Source: Membranipora membranacea (taxonomy: Eukaryota > Bryozoa > Gymnolaemata > Cheilostomatida > Membraniporidae). From it: 64,000 nucleotides of DNA. Below the pieces are notes generated by a model. That model did not search any database. It had not been told where the DNA came from and worked only from the letters and a program-made list of their open reading frames with translations. Of the stretch, positions 48,566-61,200 are shown one piece after another. The DNA is taken from assembly GCA_914767715.1 (NCBI GenBank), contig OU612074.1, forward strand, positions 7,269,501-7,333,500. Reading direction: 5' to 3'. The position numbers were made by a program, and so were the translations under genes. The first letter of the stretch is position 1. Every line of letters starts with the position of its first letter.

Positions 48566-49494
48566 GAATAGATTTTTGATCAAATTTGGCCAACCTGTAA
48601 ATGTACATTAGGATCGCCTCTTGTAGAGGCTGTGTCTGTTACAAAGTAAGCTAGTGGGTGGCTAAACATATCGAAGAAGGAGTTCGAGAAGAAGTGAAGT
48701 AGATGTGAGCCAATCTCACCGTAGTTATCACAACAACCTGAAACATGTTGGTCCAAAAGCTCTCGCAATCAGCTGTTACCTTAAATAATGATTGTACCTT
48801 GTAATTTTGTGATTCAAGGTTAAAAAGTTAATAAGGGTGAGGGGTTCTAGCATCTAGTATCGCACCTTCTTTGACTTTGACCTAATTATAAGACAGAATA
48901 TCATGTCTATTCCTCATAATGGTCCTTTATCATGTACACTTTTCAATTCCGTAATACTCTCATCAGCCAGAGTTACTCTCTCCACTGGTTAATCCTTCCC
49001 TGTCAAGGCAAACAAGGCAAACACCAGACTTACTGAGGCGCTCCAGGGCCCCTGAAATATATATGTTTTTTTTTTATTATTTAGCATGTTTAGTTGAGAT
49101 ATAAGAGGAAAATTTTCATAAGTTTCAAATCGGGAATTATTACGTCTGGCTAATATTCACACATCATCTTAACTTTACTTAAACTGCAACCTCAGCTAGC
49201 CAAATTTGTTGCTAGCTAACACAAAGTCATCCCAAAACTAGCTTATGTTTACCCCACTAACTTTTCCCTCCTACCCTCAATATCTTGTTCCAAAGCTATC
49301 AATTATTTGAGACATTGTTGGCCACCCTCTCTTTTTTCTATGAGGGGACCCTCCGCACTTTCTAGATTTAGATATAGAAAGATTGGTGGCTATATTGATG
49401 TCCATCATCAGCATATTAGTTGAGAAAGCGTTACTTATCTTATCTACACACTTTCAGTTGTATGCATATTGATAACAAGAGCCATAGTAAGCTG

Positions 49495-49640
49495 TCAATG
49501 TGATTGCCCATACACTGAGAGCACATTGTAATTTATGGAAATGTATTTGTGCTTGTGTAAATAAAAAAGAAAGTTTAACATATAGATATCATTTCCTTGC
49601 AGGACACAGACAGCTCAGCATGATTTCACATTTTTCAAAT
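49495..49640. repeat. Dispersed repeat, copy c
   Basis: Shares cccatacactgagagcacat and the tccttgcagg-type end with the copies at 45505 and 47705. It runs up to the minisatellite. Confidence 0.5.
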
Positions 49641-49651
49641 ACTAATATGTT

Positions 49652-50066
49652 GTGGGTGAATTGCGGGTGAATTGCGGGTGAATTGCGGGTGAATTGAGGG
49701 TGAATTGCGGGTGAATTTAGGGTGAAGTGCGGGTGAATTGCGGGTGAATTGAGGGTGAATTGCGGGTGAATTGAGGGTGAATTGCGGATGATTTGCGGGT
49801 GAATTGAGGGTGAATTGCGGGTGAATTGAGGGTGAATTGCGGATGATTTGCGGGTGAATTGAGGGTGAATTGCGGGTTAATTGAGGGTGAATTGCAGGTT
49901 AATTGAGGGTGAAGTGCGGGGAATTGCGGGTGAATTGCGGGTGAGCTGCAAGTGAATTGCGGGTGAATTGAGGGTGAATTACGGGTGAATTGCGGGTGAA
50001 TTGCAGGTGAATTGCGGGTGAATTGAGGGTGAATTGCGGGTGAATTGCGGGTGAAGTGCGGGTCAA
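49652..50066 (+). repeat. Minisatellite, 12-bp unit gggtgaattgcg
   Basis: Around thirty-four copies of gggtgaattgcg/gggtgaattgag with point variants (aagtgcg, gatttgcg). The minus strand is open and would encode repeats of an HPQF-TRNSP-like peptide, an effect of the 12-bp (4-codon) period and not evidence of a gene. Confidence 0.95.
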
Positions 50067-51229
50067 TTGCACTGCATTTGGCATCTTGTTGCGGCACAAT
50101 GTTATTTGGGACCTGCGGTGCTTTAAAATTTGTGACCATAAAGTTTTATATTTGAATGCCTTCATAGTGAGAATTTTGTCTCTGTTCAGCCCTGTTTTCA
50201 GCAATATCATCAGTGAGATTGAATAATGTTCAGTTGAAGAGGGCATTATGGTTTCAATACCCATTTTATCTAAGCTTCTGGTCAAAATTTGAGTTTGACT
50301 TTGACATTGATGTATTGTGTATAACAAGTTGGTTACTAAAAAATGACAATTATCTACTCTTTATAAATGAAACCATTATCGTAATATGTCATGAAGTAGT
50401 TAAAAAAGCTATTTAGACCGTTCAGCAGTACGGCATCGGATAGGGCGGAATGTTTGACTGGCCCGAGAGGATGTCCTGGTTGCAGAGCTAATTAGTAGTG
50501 GTAGTCACTGCGTTTCATGCCCCTGAATTGTCTGACAATTCTGTACAATTCTAGAATTGTCGAGATTTGACCCATTTACAATGAACCAACCAGCTTTCCA
50601 TTATCATTTAATTAAACCTGCCTGCTAAATAAATTACATTCACTATTGTGTTGTTATAGAATGAGCCTTCACAGTGTAAGACAATATAATATAATAGGCT
50701 TGATTTCACATGTAATGTGTTTCTATGTAATGACAAGACCACCTATACTACGTTCTAATAAAGATAACTCATATAAACTTCACCCTCACAAACAAAACAC
50801 TTAACACTCAGCGAGAACCTACAATAATTTAGAAAGAAACATTGAACTGGCCTGTGGCAGGGTTGCCAACTGCAACCATAGCAAAACTGACAAATTTACT
50901 TTAAAATGGGCTAAGCACTAGGGCTGCAGTATTCTCTTATCTGACTGGTATTCCCAATACAAGTTAGAGACGGTAAGCTCAACTTGATTTAAATAAGTCA
51001 TTAAAAGTCTTCCAGGATCAGGGTACAGTTAAATTTTCAAGTTACTTGTCATGTACTGAGGTTATTTAATGAAAGGTCTTAGAATGAATACTGACATTAT
51101 ACAGAGTGACAGTGTATTAGATACCAAACATAGTCAGAATTCATACAGCAAGACTGTTCATTTTTGTTATTGTAACGATCAATTGCTGCATTTTATTCCA
51201 CCGAGCTGCTTCCTTCAAATATAGAACAA
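50067..51229. other. Intergenic sequence, nothing assigned
   Basis: No exon or element boundary is recognised. Confidence 0.35.
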
Positions 51230-52113
51230 TAACTCACCGCTGACCATATATGTCCTAGAAACAGAATATCCATCTTATTGCGCTCCAATGATAGATTCAG
51301 CTCCTTGCTGGCACACACAGACATGTCTTCCTTATTCATAGTACGAGTTTGGTCAGCCAAAGATAAAACTCCCGGACTGTAATAAAACCGTAATCCATAT
51401 TCATCATAGGTGCGTTTCTAAACTACTACACCGCTGACTGTCTATCATAACATGTACCGTTAGCATCGTTGCCTGAAATTGAGACAAGATACATGTTCTT
51501 AATAAATAGCTGTCTGTTTGGAGAAATCAAATCAATAGAACATAACCTGATGTGATGTGACCCACCAAGTTGACATATCTGCATAAATATTAAAAATCAG
51601 TTTGCTGTTAAAATGATTCAACTTACCCTTTGGAATGCCTGAACGGAAAGTCAACAATGCCAAATGAGGGAAACTAGAATTCACTTTCAGCTGGCAGAAT
51701 AGTCATGTGACTATATTTTGCCTTCCTCAGTCATATCTGCTCTGATCATTTGAAGATAGAGCGTACCATCAGGAATTGAACGAGTGCTTGCGTTCAAGGG
51801 AACGCTTTCACCCAAGTACTCACTTGCACATGCTAATTGTCCATTGAATGAGTGATTTTCCAGGTATTTATCACAAAACCTAATAGTAAGACAATGAACG
51901 CCTATTTACTATTGAGAACAAAATTCTGTAGGCACAGTTTTCGGTTGTGGATGCCCAGCAACATCATTTTGCTTTTGACTATCAACTGTTTTAAATAACA
52001 AATCACCAATAAGCTCAAAGAATTGTCTTCTGTTTTTGAAGGAGGGGGCAACTCTTGTGCTATCATGATCTAAGCGGGGAGTTCGCGACAAAATTACTGG
52101 TCTAAGTCGGCAT
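51230..52113 (-). other. Cluster of exon-like minus-strand segments, gene unknown
   Basis: Several open segments with plausible splice sites lie here. 52113-51909 (after acttag, ending in a stop) encodes RRQFFELIGDLLFKTVD. 51879 downward encodes FCDKYLENHSFNGQLAC and continues through PDGTLYLQMIRADMTEEGK before a stop. ~51695-51636 ends at GGTAAGT. ~51475 and 51408-51236 include YDEYGLRFYYSPGVLSL and end at GTGAGT. The LYLQMIRADMTEEG part recalls an Ig-like F strand. I cannot chain them into one frame without breaks, so this may be a decayed gene or the 3' part of an unrecognised one. Confidence 0.3.
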
Positions 52114-52231
52114 TCTCAGGCATCAAGTTGAAGATATTTATGGTAGAATAGATGATACCTGCACAAAGCTCTTTGATGATACATAGTCAGACTAAGCTAA
52201 ATAAAAAATTAACAGCAACATAAACAAAACA

Positions 52232-55200
52232 TTAAATATCAGGCTTCACAACACAGTTGTTGTTCCAGATCTTAAGAGAAGGTACTCTTTTTGACAGTTT
52301 CTCTTGCTTGAGGCACATGACACCTCGTCTTCTGTCGAGCTGAAAGAGAACAAACCGATATGAATAATAGGTACATGTTCAAGAGTGGGAGGTGGCTCAG
52401 TTGGTTAGAGCGCCTTTCCTTCAGCATGCAGGTTCAAATCCCAACGCAGTCCATCAACTACGAGTTTCGGGCGTTCATCATGGTTTTCATTCTCCACTCT
52501 CTGGGTATGAACATTCACACTGTTATATGAGTTGAACTCTTATCCAACAACACTATGACTGCCGAAAATCTTATACGGTAGAGGTAGCTCTTATTAGAAA
52601 AATGTACAATTTTGTTGTCTACATATATATCAGTTAGTAGAGAGTATACCCTGAATATTGTGAAACTAAGCAGCAGAAATGTCAACCATTTACCTCTTTG
52701 ATGTGTCTTGCTGCATTATCTGATATAAATGTTAGCCTGACCACTTCTGCTTTATCCTCCGAGCTCATAAGCTCATACGCTAACGGAAAAAGTTCACCCT
52801 CTTCTGGCAGTTGTGCCCTTTTTCGACCTTCAAGCTTCTATAAAGTAGCATTTATAATTGGTTTCAGAAATCTTGTTTTGGAGTCAAATGCATTAGGTAT
52901 ATGTATCATTTTCTTTGGAATACCTGGAGGTATTGTCATCAATTTATTGAATAGAAATTCCCAATTCATCTCTGTATACAAACGTTGCCAACCAACCCAT
53001 ATATTCCTATATTTTTAAGTGCTGCAAAACAAACAAGAAACCCAATGGGTCAGCAGAAATGCTTCTAGTGTACACTGATGTTTTTTCCAGTCTCAATGAT
53101 ACAATGATAATATATCAAATTTGGGAGACCCCTTGTCTTACCAGATGTTTCTTTTTATTAATTCTCTCCCTCGAAATCTCTCTTTCCGACTTGACCCTAC
53201 AGCTCTGTTGGATCCTTCTGTAGGACATCTTCGAGATGGTCAAGCTGTCAGCTTTCGAGTAGCCTCTTGCCGTCATGGCATCAGTGAAGAGAAGGGCTAT
53301 TCTGGTATTATTCTCTGACTGGAAGCTGGAAAGAGAGGCTTTCAATAATCAAACAGAACCAAAGAACCACAAAATAAATTGAGTATTTATGTAGAACAAA
53401 GTTAACTTACTCAAGACAGAATACAATATCTTTGCTTATGAGCATGGTAAGGAGTTATTTTATCTTTCTCACTTGACCGCACCAGCTTTTTTCAATTCAA
53501 AGAATTAAATCATTCAATTATTAACAACATTCCGGATAAACGTTGCCCTCATCGCACTTAGAAAATAAAACGGACAGGCCACTTTCAATTTCTACTGCCA
53601 TAGAAAAGCTCATTAGAGCCAGGGATAAGGCATTCAAAAAGAGATGCAAGTTCTGGAAAGTTTTGCATGCTTTGGTACAACGTAGTATCAGAGGCAGTAA
53701 AAGGGCATTAATAAGAAATAAACTGAATGAAAACCAGAAAACTATAGAGTGGTGTTCAAAATTAAAATCAGTGATAGATCCTAAGGAAACAAACCGTGCA
53801 GACAGGCTTTCTACAACAGAAGCCAGTGTAATGAGAACCTCTTTATTCTGTTGAAAACTAAATCATCTGTTCGAATACTGGAGTATGACATGCATTCAGA
53901 GCCTCTAAGTCTCGGTGAAACTAAACATCTCATGAACAAGTTGGATGTTGGGAAGTCAACATCGTCTGAAGACTTTCCAACATGTGTCTCAGTGGAAGGT
54001 AAAGAAGATGGGTTGCTTGCCTCCTAATGATATATTAAATTGGATGCTGTTTGCATCGGAATTTCCAAATAAAGGGAAGAGAATGCAAAGCCGACAAATC
54101 CCTAAGGTTGCTTGCCCGTCCAATTACAAAGGCTATCGGCCAGTGTCAATATTGTTTCACCTGGGAAAGCTTTCTGAGGAGGTAATAATAAACAATATGA
54201 GATCCAAATTCGCAGAAGTAATAGAGCCATCACAGCTTGCTTGCCAGCCCACACTGATCATGTGAGAATGAAAATCTCTGATCGATAGAGAGTGAACTAA
54301 TTCTCTTAGCATGAGTACCATCACAAGGAAGTTGGTGTGACGACCCAAGTTAATTTTACTTATTAGGAGCGGGTACATGTTAGGTACCTGTACTAAATTG
54401 ACTCTAACGATCAGAGATACACATGATAATAGTATAGTCATGAAGACAGTTTGTTACCAGCCGCACACTGGGACAGTCGACGCCTTGATCAAACTGCATG
54501 ATGATTCCACATCAGAGCTTGACAACTCAAATGTAAAGTACATTCAAAATGCCACCTTGGACTTTATTGAGGCATTCGATCGACCTCAACCTGCTGTGCC
54601 CATCAAGAAATTGGAAGGATACAAGTTCAAACCCTCTTATCATCTCACTTATATCTTACTTTTCGGCAGGGGGGAAGTCTGGGGGCTCGGACTTGGTAAA
54701 GAGAAGTCACGGTACATTAGCACCAAGGTTGGCGCTCCTCAGGTACCAAACAGGACCAATTCTATGGCTCTATTCTTATGTCTCTTTCAATATGGAGGGG
54801 CAGTCCTTCAGATGACAGAAGAGGGGCCTCAACTCTAAGCTGGAAGCGAATAGCTGGTGGCACTGTGTGGAACTGTGAAGGTGGCTTTGGAATAGCAGTT
54901 TGCTTTAGCTGGTCAGTCTGCCTCATAACCTAAAACCAAGTGCCAACCGATGGTTCATAACACAGCATGATGATATTGCTTATGATAATCAGCAACAAAC
55001 ATTGATGTTAAACAATTATGAAAAATGCAGTTTTTATATTTCGCTTAATCTGGGATGAACACGACTCTAATAACATAACTCAAAGTCGGTCTTTGATAGC
55101 AATAAACTTTCAACACGTTCTCTCAGAAGGTAACTGACCTGAGGTGCAATCTGGTGGTTATTAACCTTGATGTTCTTTAATGTCCTATTGGCAGACTCTC

Positions 55201-58200
55201 AACTTGAAAAATCATATATGGTACCTAGACTACGCAGATGACTTGATTATTGCTATCAAAAGCACAAACATGCTATGAAGTGGCTTAATTTGCAATGTCC
55301 CTGTGGAGGACTGGTGTCTCCAAAAAGGACAAGAAATAGAAGCTATAAAATGCTACCACCAACACATCACCACATTGGAAACACTATGGTTTTGTAGGTA
55401 GGCAATAGGAATGAGGCCGGGCCTCGAACCCACCGAAATTTTATAGGTCTTGCAAAGTATTACCACCCTTTATTCCTTCACAGCATTATTGTATGGTGGG
55501 AGGCAACAACCAAAACCAACCATATTATTGATAAAATATACGGATCAGCCCTAATGTCTGCAACAAGAGCATTTTGAACTGCCCCGCATTAGCTTTAGAG
55601 ATCATCCTTAACATCCTTCCTCTTGAGATTAAGGCCTCGCAGTTTGCCATTAACAGCTGATACAGTCTGATCAGAAACAAGCATATAATAATACCCCATG
55701 CAAATCACGGAATCAACCAGTAAATCCACTCTCCCATCTGATTTCATTTCACAAGTCAAAAACTGATCTTCCCAAGTGATAAAGTCTTAGATTTTATACC
55801 CAGCAAAAGAGCAGTGGCTTGAGGATGAACTCGCCACTAACAAATATGAAATATGCTCCTACACTGATGTGTCATCCAATGAAATGGGGTTGGAGTCAAG
55901 GCTCTCAAGCACTCAGATTTAGCCCGAGTTACTCGGGTTTTTGGGTTCAACTCAGGGGATTTTAGAATTTTGCCTCATATTCATCAAAGTTTGGGAATTC
56001 CTCTCGGTGTGGCCTAATTGTATGATTATAAAGAAACAATTTTGTATTGTGATATACGAAATACATTAAACAGGATGAATTTTACAGTGATTTTATATCA
56101 ATGATCTGCTAACAACTCTAAAAAACCAGTATCATTCATGTGTAGAGGCCTAAAATTATTGCTCGCTAGGCTTTGGTGACCGGATCCATTGAGGAGGCTA
56201 ACAGAGCTCCAAAACTCTAAGCTGTTTGTGCACAGGGTGTTACACGGCTTTGAAATGCCACCTGCAACACGGTATCAGCAAAACTCAGGTTTTCGGTCCT
56301 CCCAGATTGAGAGCCCTGGTTGGAGTGGGCATATTCTCCAAGGTAAAAGATGAAGACGCTTTTATCTCCAAAACGCAAACCAAAATGTTTCCATTCCACT
56401 ATCTGATACATCAATTGTTTTTTCAATCTGAAATGCTTGCAATAGCCACTGCTGCTGTTATGCTTTTGAAACTTGATTGTAAAAAGCTATTATATCTTAT
56501 AGCATATCAGCACTACAACCCTTCAAGATCAAGCAATAAGAACCAAGACCAAACTAGACTGTATGAAAAGGATAAGCCAACTGGCCTAAACTAACCATCT
56601 AGGCCTCATATGGGTGCCTGGACACACAGGTGTACATGGTAGTCATCTCCATTAGTCCCGACCATGTCCCTCTTATTCCTTAAAGTCCCATGAAAACCCA
56701 AGCAAAGCAATGGATGCAAAAGCAGGTGCATTCAAAATGGCTCCAAACCCAAAAATGTAAAGACACTAAAATATTTTTGCTCACCCTAAATATGAAGAGC
56801 CTTTCAAAATGACCAAATCTACGCAAACTACTTACCTGACACAATGAACACAATCACAGGCCGTGCACAGTTCAGGTCTCACCTGACTAAAATAAGATTA
56901 GCCGATGAGCCCTCATGTCCTGGTTGTGGTGCAAATTTGAATGACCACATTCACTATGGTTTACCATTGTCCCAAATACCATAGCATAAGACAATTTTCA
57001 AAAACCAATCACACTCTGGATAAACCAACTGTTATCCGGAAAACCCAAATACACATCAAGGTTCCAGATCATGTTGACTTTTTTCGTCAGTCATGCAAGG
57101 TTGATAACCATCAGATGCAAGAGAAAACTTGCTTTCCGGGGCCTTTGAGTACATGTTCCGGTACACTGATAATACAATATTTTTGTGTTGTCCCCTACTG
57201 AAGACAAGACAAGATCCCTCCCAACCACTTAGGGTTTTAGCATTCGCTGTGTTGGTACAGATAACGATTCATTCACTATGGTTCCATGGGTCGATTTTGT
57301 GGTTCACTCTAATTTCGAATGGTTAGAATCCAGTGGATTCTAACCATTCCCATGATGGGAAAAACATGAAAAGAATCTGCCGCGGCCGAGATTTGAACCC
57401 TGGCTTCCCGCGTGAAATCCCTTTGAAGGCATTGTGTGCAACGCCGCTAACCATTCAGCCACGATGCCAATTAGGTAATGCGTCGAATAAACACGGTTTG
57501 GATATTCGCGTCCAAAAAGTCATTCGTCACAATCGGAATTTGACTTTAATGCCATTTCCATGGGGCGATTACTGCCAAAATCCTTACATAATCGATCCAT
57601 GGAACCATAGTGAATAACAGGCCGGTGGGCTAGAGCGGAATAACAATAAACATACCAGTTACTCGGTGCTGGACCGAACCACCTTATTCCATTGGAGAGA
57701 TGGAGCATCATATGCGAGTTGCAGGTTAATGCAGCAGGCCCAAACACTTGGCTCATGGCCTCTAGAAATGTCTCGCACAAACCATCTAGCCGCTCCAGTT
57801 CAGCTTCAGATACGCATCTAAAGTAAAAATGACTTAGGTTTCAATGTGTCATGTCCCTTGTTTACAACAAATGAAGACATTGGTATCAAAATTGAGAAAA
57901 AGGTTCATCATAATATTGGTATGAAATAATCTCAGCCAAACTTCAAGTAATGCAGCTAAATTTTTTTGGTATTTTTGCGTGAGAATGAGGAGCTTTCGTG
58001 ATAAGACACACCTGACAGAGGACAACATACCTAGACATGGCTATCTTCATGATTATTTTCAGCTGATAAACCAGGTTAAGCTTGCGGAGGCTTACTGTCC
58101 CATGCAATGTGTGAGAGTAGCTTTCATAGAGAGTTTTGAAGTCCTTAGACGTGAGACTTGAGCCGGACACCAGTCTGCCGATCAGCGGTTGGGGTGCCTG

Positions 58201-61200
58201 CGCACTAGTGAGGTAAACACTTAGCACCTGCAGATTCGGATCACACAATGAGAACAGTCTTTTTGCTACACCTAAGAGTGAGGAATACCCAGCATAAGTA
58301 CATGAAATATGTTTACAAGCAATCACTGATGGTGTTAGTGTGAGCATAATATCAGGATTTCAACTGTTTTCATTCAAACCCAAGCTAGGCCGCAGACATG
58401 CAGCAAGATCTATACAGTTTGTGAAAACTTGGTAGAAACATAACTCATATCATGGCGCAAAATTAGTAATTATCAAACTAGACAAAGGTTACCTGAACAG
58501 AGATTATGCATTGTATCCACTGCATGGTCATTTACTGGCTGGAAGTACGGCAGCATTAACATAGCTGTATCTCTGAAAAGAGAATTATAACACAACATAC
58601 ATAAAAAATGGGACATTGGAAAAAATTAATATTCAGAGCGGGTGAACATAATCTTAAGAGGCCAGTCGTAAATAAAGTCATGTTGTTTGACTGTCTATCT
58701 AAGAATCTGATGCTGAAACTGTTGGTACGGCAATTCCTGGGTAATGTTGAATATGTGAAATGTCATTGGCATTTGGTAGGTTTTTATACATATTGTAGTA
58801 TGATAGTCCTGAAATGAGCTATATTTGAATAATACTAAATACATAGGTACATACTTGTAACCTGTTGTCTTAGAAATATTTTTTTGCTCAGTCTTGGTGT
58901 GGGCAGCTGATATCTCAGCGGCAACTCTGATGTGGGTCCGATGTGATCTGTCGATGCCGACTTGTTTCTTATCCACGAGAAGGTTGGCATCACAGAGTGA
59001 ACAACCTGCAATTAGTGACAGTTAGTAAGCATTTGGCTGAAAATATTAATGACCTAAGCAAAACCAAAATGAAGGTAGAGATTTCTTTATACAACATTGA
59101 AATGCAATTTATGAATTTCTGTGACCTACACCCGTTTTAAAGCACTAATTCATTGAACAATTGCAAGACTGTAAGAAATGTTAATGCTCCTTCCTTGGTG
59201 ATAAAGCCAAGACAAAAGACATCTTACTTTTTCACTTTACGCAAACTGAATCTGACTGAGGAGAACATTAAAATTGATAAATTCACATAAATATGCATCA
59301 GTTTTACACCTTGTAAAAGTACAGTTATAGTTAGCTAGGTAATAACCTTGTGCCGCAGGCAAATCAGACACACAGTTGAAGAGACGAACCCTGAAGCTCT
59401 CTTCACCAATGGTACACTCTTGAGCTCGGATGAGTTCTTGCACCTTTGGCTAGTTGGTTCATGGATATGAACCTGTTGTGACAAAGAATCCTTAAAATCA
59501 TGTATGTCTATTTAGCGACTTTTGGGGCAAATTATTGATTGCGGTACAGATAATGGGGAATTCCCAATTCTGCAAGAGAGCGAAAATTGGACTTTTTTTA
59601 TATCAGAGATCAGAATAATGTAGGCAATGTACACCTTGTCGGATTTTGAGAAAATTAGTCTCAACTTTTTCTTTGGTAAGGGTGCAGTTGGTTAAACAAA
59701 ATGCCTCTTTCAGCCACAGTGGCCAAATTTGCCGAAGTTGTCTTGTCTTATAAGGGAGACTGAGATAGATGATAGAATAAATCAGTCGGAATACGGGTAT
59801 ATATGGCACCCATCATATTCAGAGTCCCCTGACCAATCTGATTAAGCGTATATTGGTAGTAAATTGTGTTTTAAGGTTTGGATATATATCTATTTTGAGT
59901 GTATTCTTTCTAATTTTTGATTAATTTTTGCATTAAACAAAAATGAAAATTTTAATCCGCTAATGCACCGAATTCAGGTCAGGATGACTCGTCAGCGATG
60001 TTTCTTCGGTTTAAGTGTTCTCTGAATGGACCATGACCTGTGATAGTATTTACAGCATAATACAGAAGTTGCATCAGGGGCTTTTATATTTGACCCTTGA
60101 TATGTCTAGTAGTGGTTTTAGATTTTGTACGTTTTTTTGAATGTAACCACTTTTCTCCAAAGGCGCTGTAAGCTAGTTCTTTGAAACTTTCTTTTATGAC
60201 TTTTATAGGGGGATCAGGATCGAGGGTATCAAGCACACCTTCGAGGTAGGCAAGCTCAACACACCGACATTTGCCGAGGTTGAGCATGGCTGTTTTAAAT
60301 TGTGCAAGTGGTGAGATTTGCGAATCAATTCTAGGCCTAGCTATCGCTCAATACCCTGGTTGACAGAATAAAGAGGTGGGCAAATTTATCTCAATGATTT
60401 CCAGTGTCCATTGCTCAATAGGTTAGTAACTTCAAACATAGTGTATTTATTGTTTAAGTGCAAATACACCTACAGAGTTTGATCAGTGGGCTTTTGTATC
60501 AGAACAATGTGTAATATTCCAGTTGCACTAAAGAGCAATTACTCAAAATTACTAGCGAAAATTACTACATAGCAAAGGCTATTGTAAACTACTGGTATTA
60601 CATTTTAGAAGACATTGCTAGACAACAAGACTAATCAGTAAATGGAAATGTGTTTTGCTTCAGCGTAATGATCAATGAATGATGTGTTCATGAATTGTGA
60701 AATTTTACTAGCATCCAATAATTCAAGCCTAATCTGTAGGTGGCCAGCGAGCATCTTAATTATAAAACCCCTGAAGAATGATGTGTGCAGCTTTTTTGAC
60801 TGTCAGTATTGGATTGAATTCAAGTTATCACAGTCATTAGTACCTACCATAACTGAGAGAATCTCATTGAGTTGTCCTTTGGCAGGCTCAGAAGGTCCTG
60901 GTATACAACCTGTGTGAATGCAAAAAGCTGTCAGGATATGGAAAATACTCACGCAGACAATGTCACATGAACAGTTAGTTTTAGTGAAGAACAGGATCAC
61001 TCTGCTTACCCATCAATCCTCATGTGGAAGCATTCCGTCATCATGTACACTGGGTGCGTATTCAATTTAAAAAAATCATCCCTACGATGTGATTAAGTCT
61101 GACTAAAGGTTTGCCTTTTCCTCTACTTGTCACACCTGCACATCTTTGCGTAACAGGAGTTTACAGGATTGAGAGTTTACTTGGAAAACCTGACAAGAAG

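Noticed and set aside
49717-50327. Two long minus frames of HPQFTRNSP-type repeats
   Set aside because: They are products of the 12-bp minisatellite, which stays open because its period is a multiple of three.
27494-57472. Functional tRNA genes at the tRNA-like sites
   Set aside because: A and B boxes are present but the acceptor stems do not pair, and several lie within repeat elements.
60084-60287. Minus frame with AYLEGVLDTLD, like the YLEGVISS motif of receptor CUB2
   Set aside because: Only ~14 bases match and the rest of the exon does not follow. There is no acceptor in the right phase. It lies in an intron of the transposase-like gene and is probably coincidence.
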